Notes under the pieces: generated by a model | The model's database searches: none | What the model was told of the DNA's origin: nothing | The model's input: the letters and a program-made list of their open reading frames with translations, nothing else | In this document: positions 5,273 through 5,611 of the stretch, in pieces | How positions within the stretch are numbered: the first letter of the stretch is position 1 | Layout of the letters: every line of letters begins with the position of its first letter | NCBI GenBank assembly: GCA_900321525.1 | Contig: ONWL01000114.1 | Coordinates: forward strand, 1 to 5,611 | Length of the DNA: 5,611 nt | Direction: 5' to 3' | Origin: an uncultured Eubacteriales bacterium | GTDB lineage: Bacteria; Bacillota; Clostridia; Lachnospirales; Lachnospiraceae | Position numbers and translations under genes: made by a program

Positions 5273-5611
5273 TCAAACCAGTTCTAATAATTCTCCCACA
5301 TGGTGCACCGGAATCAGTTTCATCCCTTCCGGTGTCTGCAATCCTTTCATGGACACAGCAGGCAGAATACAGGTGGTAAATCCCAGCTTGCCTGCCTCAT
5401 TCACTCTCTGCTGTACCATGCTGACCCCGCGGATTTCTCCTGCAAGACCCACTTCTCCAAAAACAATCAGATGCTCGTCTATGGGCAGATCCCGGAAACT
5501 GGACACTACTGCAAAGACGATCCCCAGATCCAGAGCAGGTTCATTGACTTTGATTCCCCCTGTGATATTCACATAGGCGTCACAGGAGGACAGATTCATC
5601 CCCAGCCGCTT
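5273..5611 (-). CDS. radA: DNA repair protein RadA/Sms, C-terminal end (runs off right edge)
   Basis: The last 112 residues of a minus-strand gene are visible, ending in TGA at 5275-5273. The frame stays open through the right edge (KRLGMNLSS...), so the internal ATG at 5599 is not the true start. The segment is the Lon-protease-like C-terminal domain of RadA: NITGGIKVNEPALDLGI, then SSFRDLPI, FGEVGLAGEIRGV, QRVNEAGKLGF and ILP all occur in the RadA order. The RecA-like ATPase core, the KNRFG motif and the N-terminal zinc finger lie outside the window. RadA promotes branch migration in homologous recombination and repair of stalled forks. The Lon-like domain serves as a ring-forming DNA-binding platform and is not thought to be proteolytic. 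It may be co-transcribed with the downstream dehydrogenases. Confidence 0.95.
   Translation of the reverse strand, partial: KRLGMNLSSCDAYVNITGGIKVNEPALDLGIVFAVVSSFRDLPIDEHLIVFGEVGLAGEIRGVSMVQQRVNEAGKLGFTTCILPAVSMKGLQTPEGMKLIPVHHVGELLELV

Noticed and set aside
5273..5599. A separate 108-residue gene starting at the ATG at 5599
   Set aside because: The frame is open upstream through the edge with KRLG, which continues the RadA pattern, so it is the end of radA and not a short stand-alone gene.
1..5611. CRISPR array, insertion sequence, toxin-antitoxin or prophage content
   Set aside because: No regularly spaced repeats, terminal inverted repeats with transposase, small paired genes or phage proteins were seen on either strand.

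Overview
The window looks like an ordinary chromosomal segment of a low-to-moderate GC Firmicute. The class Clostridia, probably Lachnospiraceae, is my guess from protein style, AGGAG-type ribosome binding sites, TTGACA/TATAAT-type promoters and a preQ1-I riboswitch in front of queT. Species cannot be decided by eye. All protein genes lie on the minus strand; a single tRNA gene lies on the plus strand.

Layout from left to right: (1) bases 1-1306, the 5' part of a minus-strand gene running off the left edge. It encodes an XPD/Rad3-type (DinG-like) superfamily 2 DNA helicase with a PD-(D/E)XK nuclease domain fused at its N-terminus. (2) 1307-1477, a 171-base gap with two hairpins and a short direct repeat. 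(3) 1478-1963, queT, a small membrane protein predicted to take up a queuosine precursor. A preQ1-I riboswitch (1971-2014) overlaps its ribosome binding site, and a structured leader and candidate promoter lie upstream to about 2191. (4) 2318-2474, a self-contained tRNA-Trp(CCA) unit on the plus strand with a near-consensus promoter and an intrinsic terminator. (5) 2483-2525, a minus-strand terminator closing the operon on the right. (6) 2639-4012, a class 3-like aldehyde dehydrogenase. (7) 4016-5221, an iron-type alcohol dehydrogenase placed 3 bases before it. (8) 5273-5611, the C-terminal end of radA, which runs off the right edge.

Working together: the alcohol and aldehyde dehydrogenases are almost certainly co-translated and could interconvert an alcohol, its aldehyde and the carboxylic acid. 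The substrate cannot be read from the sequence. radA and the nuclease-helicase are DNA repair or recombination genes at the two ends of the window, with no visible link to the dehydrogenases. queT is controlled by its own ligand pathway, with free preQ1 expected to shut off translation.

I found no mobile element, CRISPR array, toxin-antitoxin pair or phage gene, and nothing that I would call a new system. The points most worth a second look are the complete nuclease motif set on the helicase, the riboswitch and long queT leader, a dyad over the candidate queT promoter, and the tightly coupled dehydrogenase pair behind radA.
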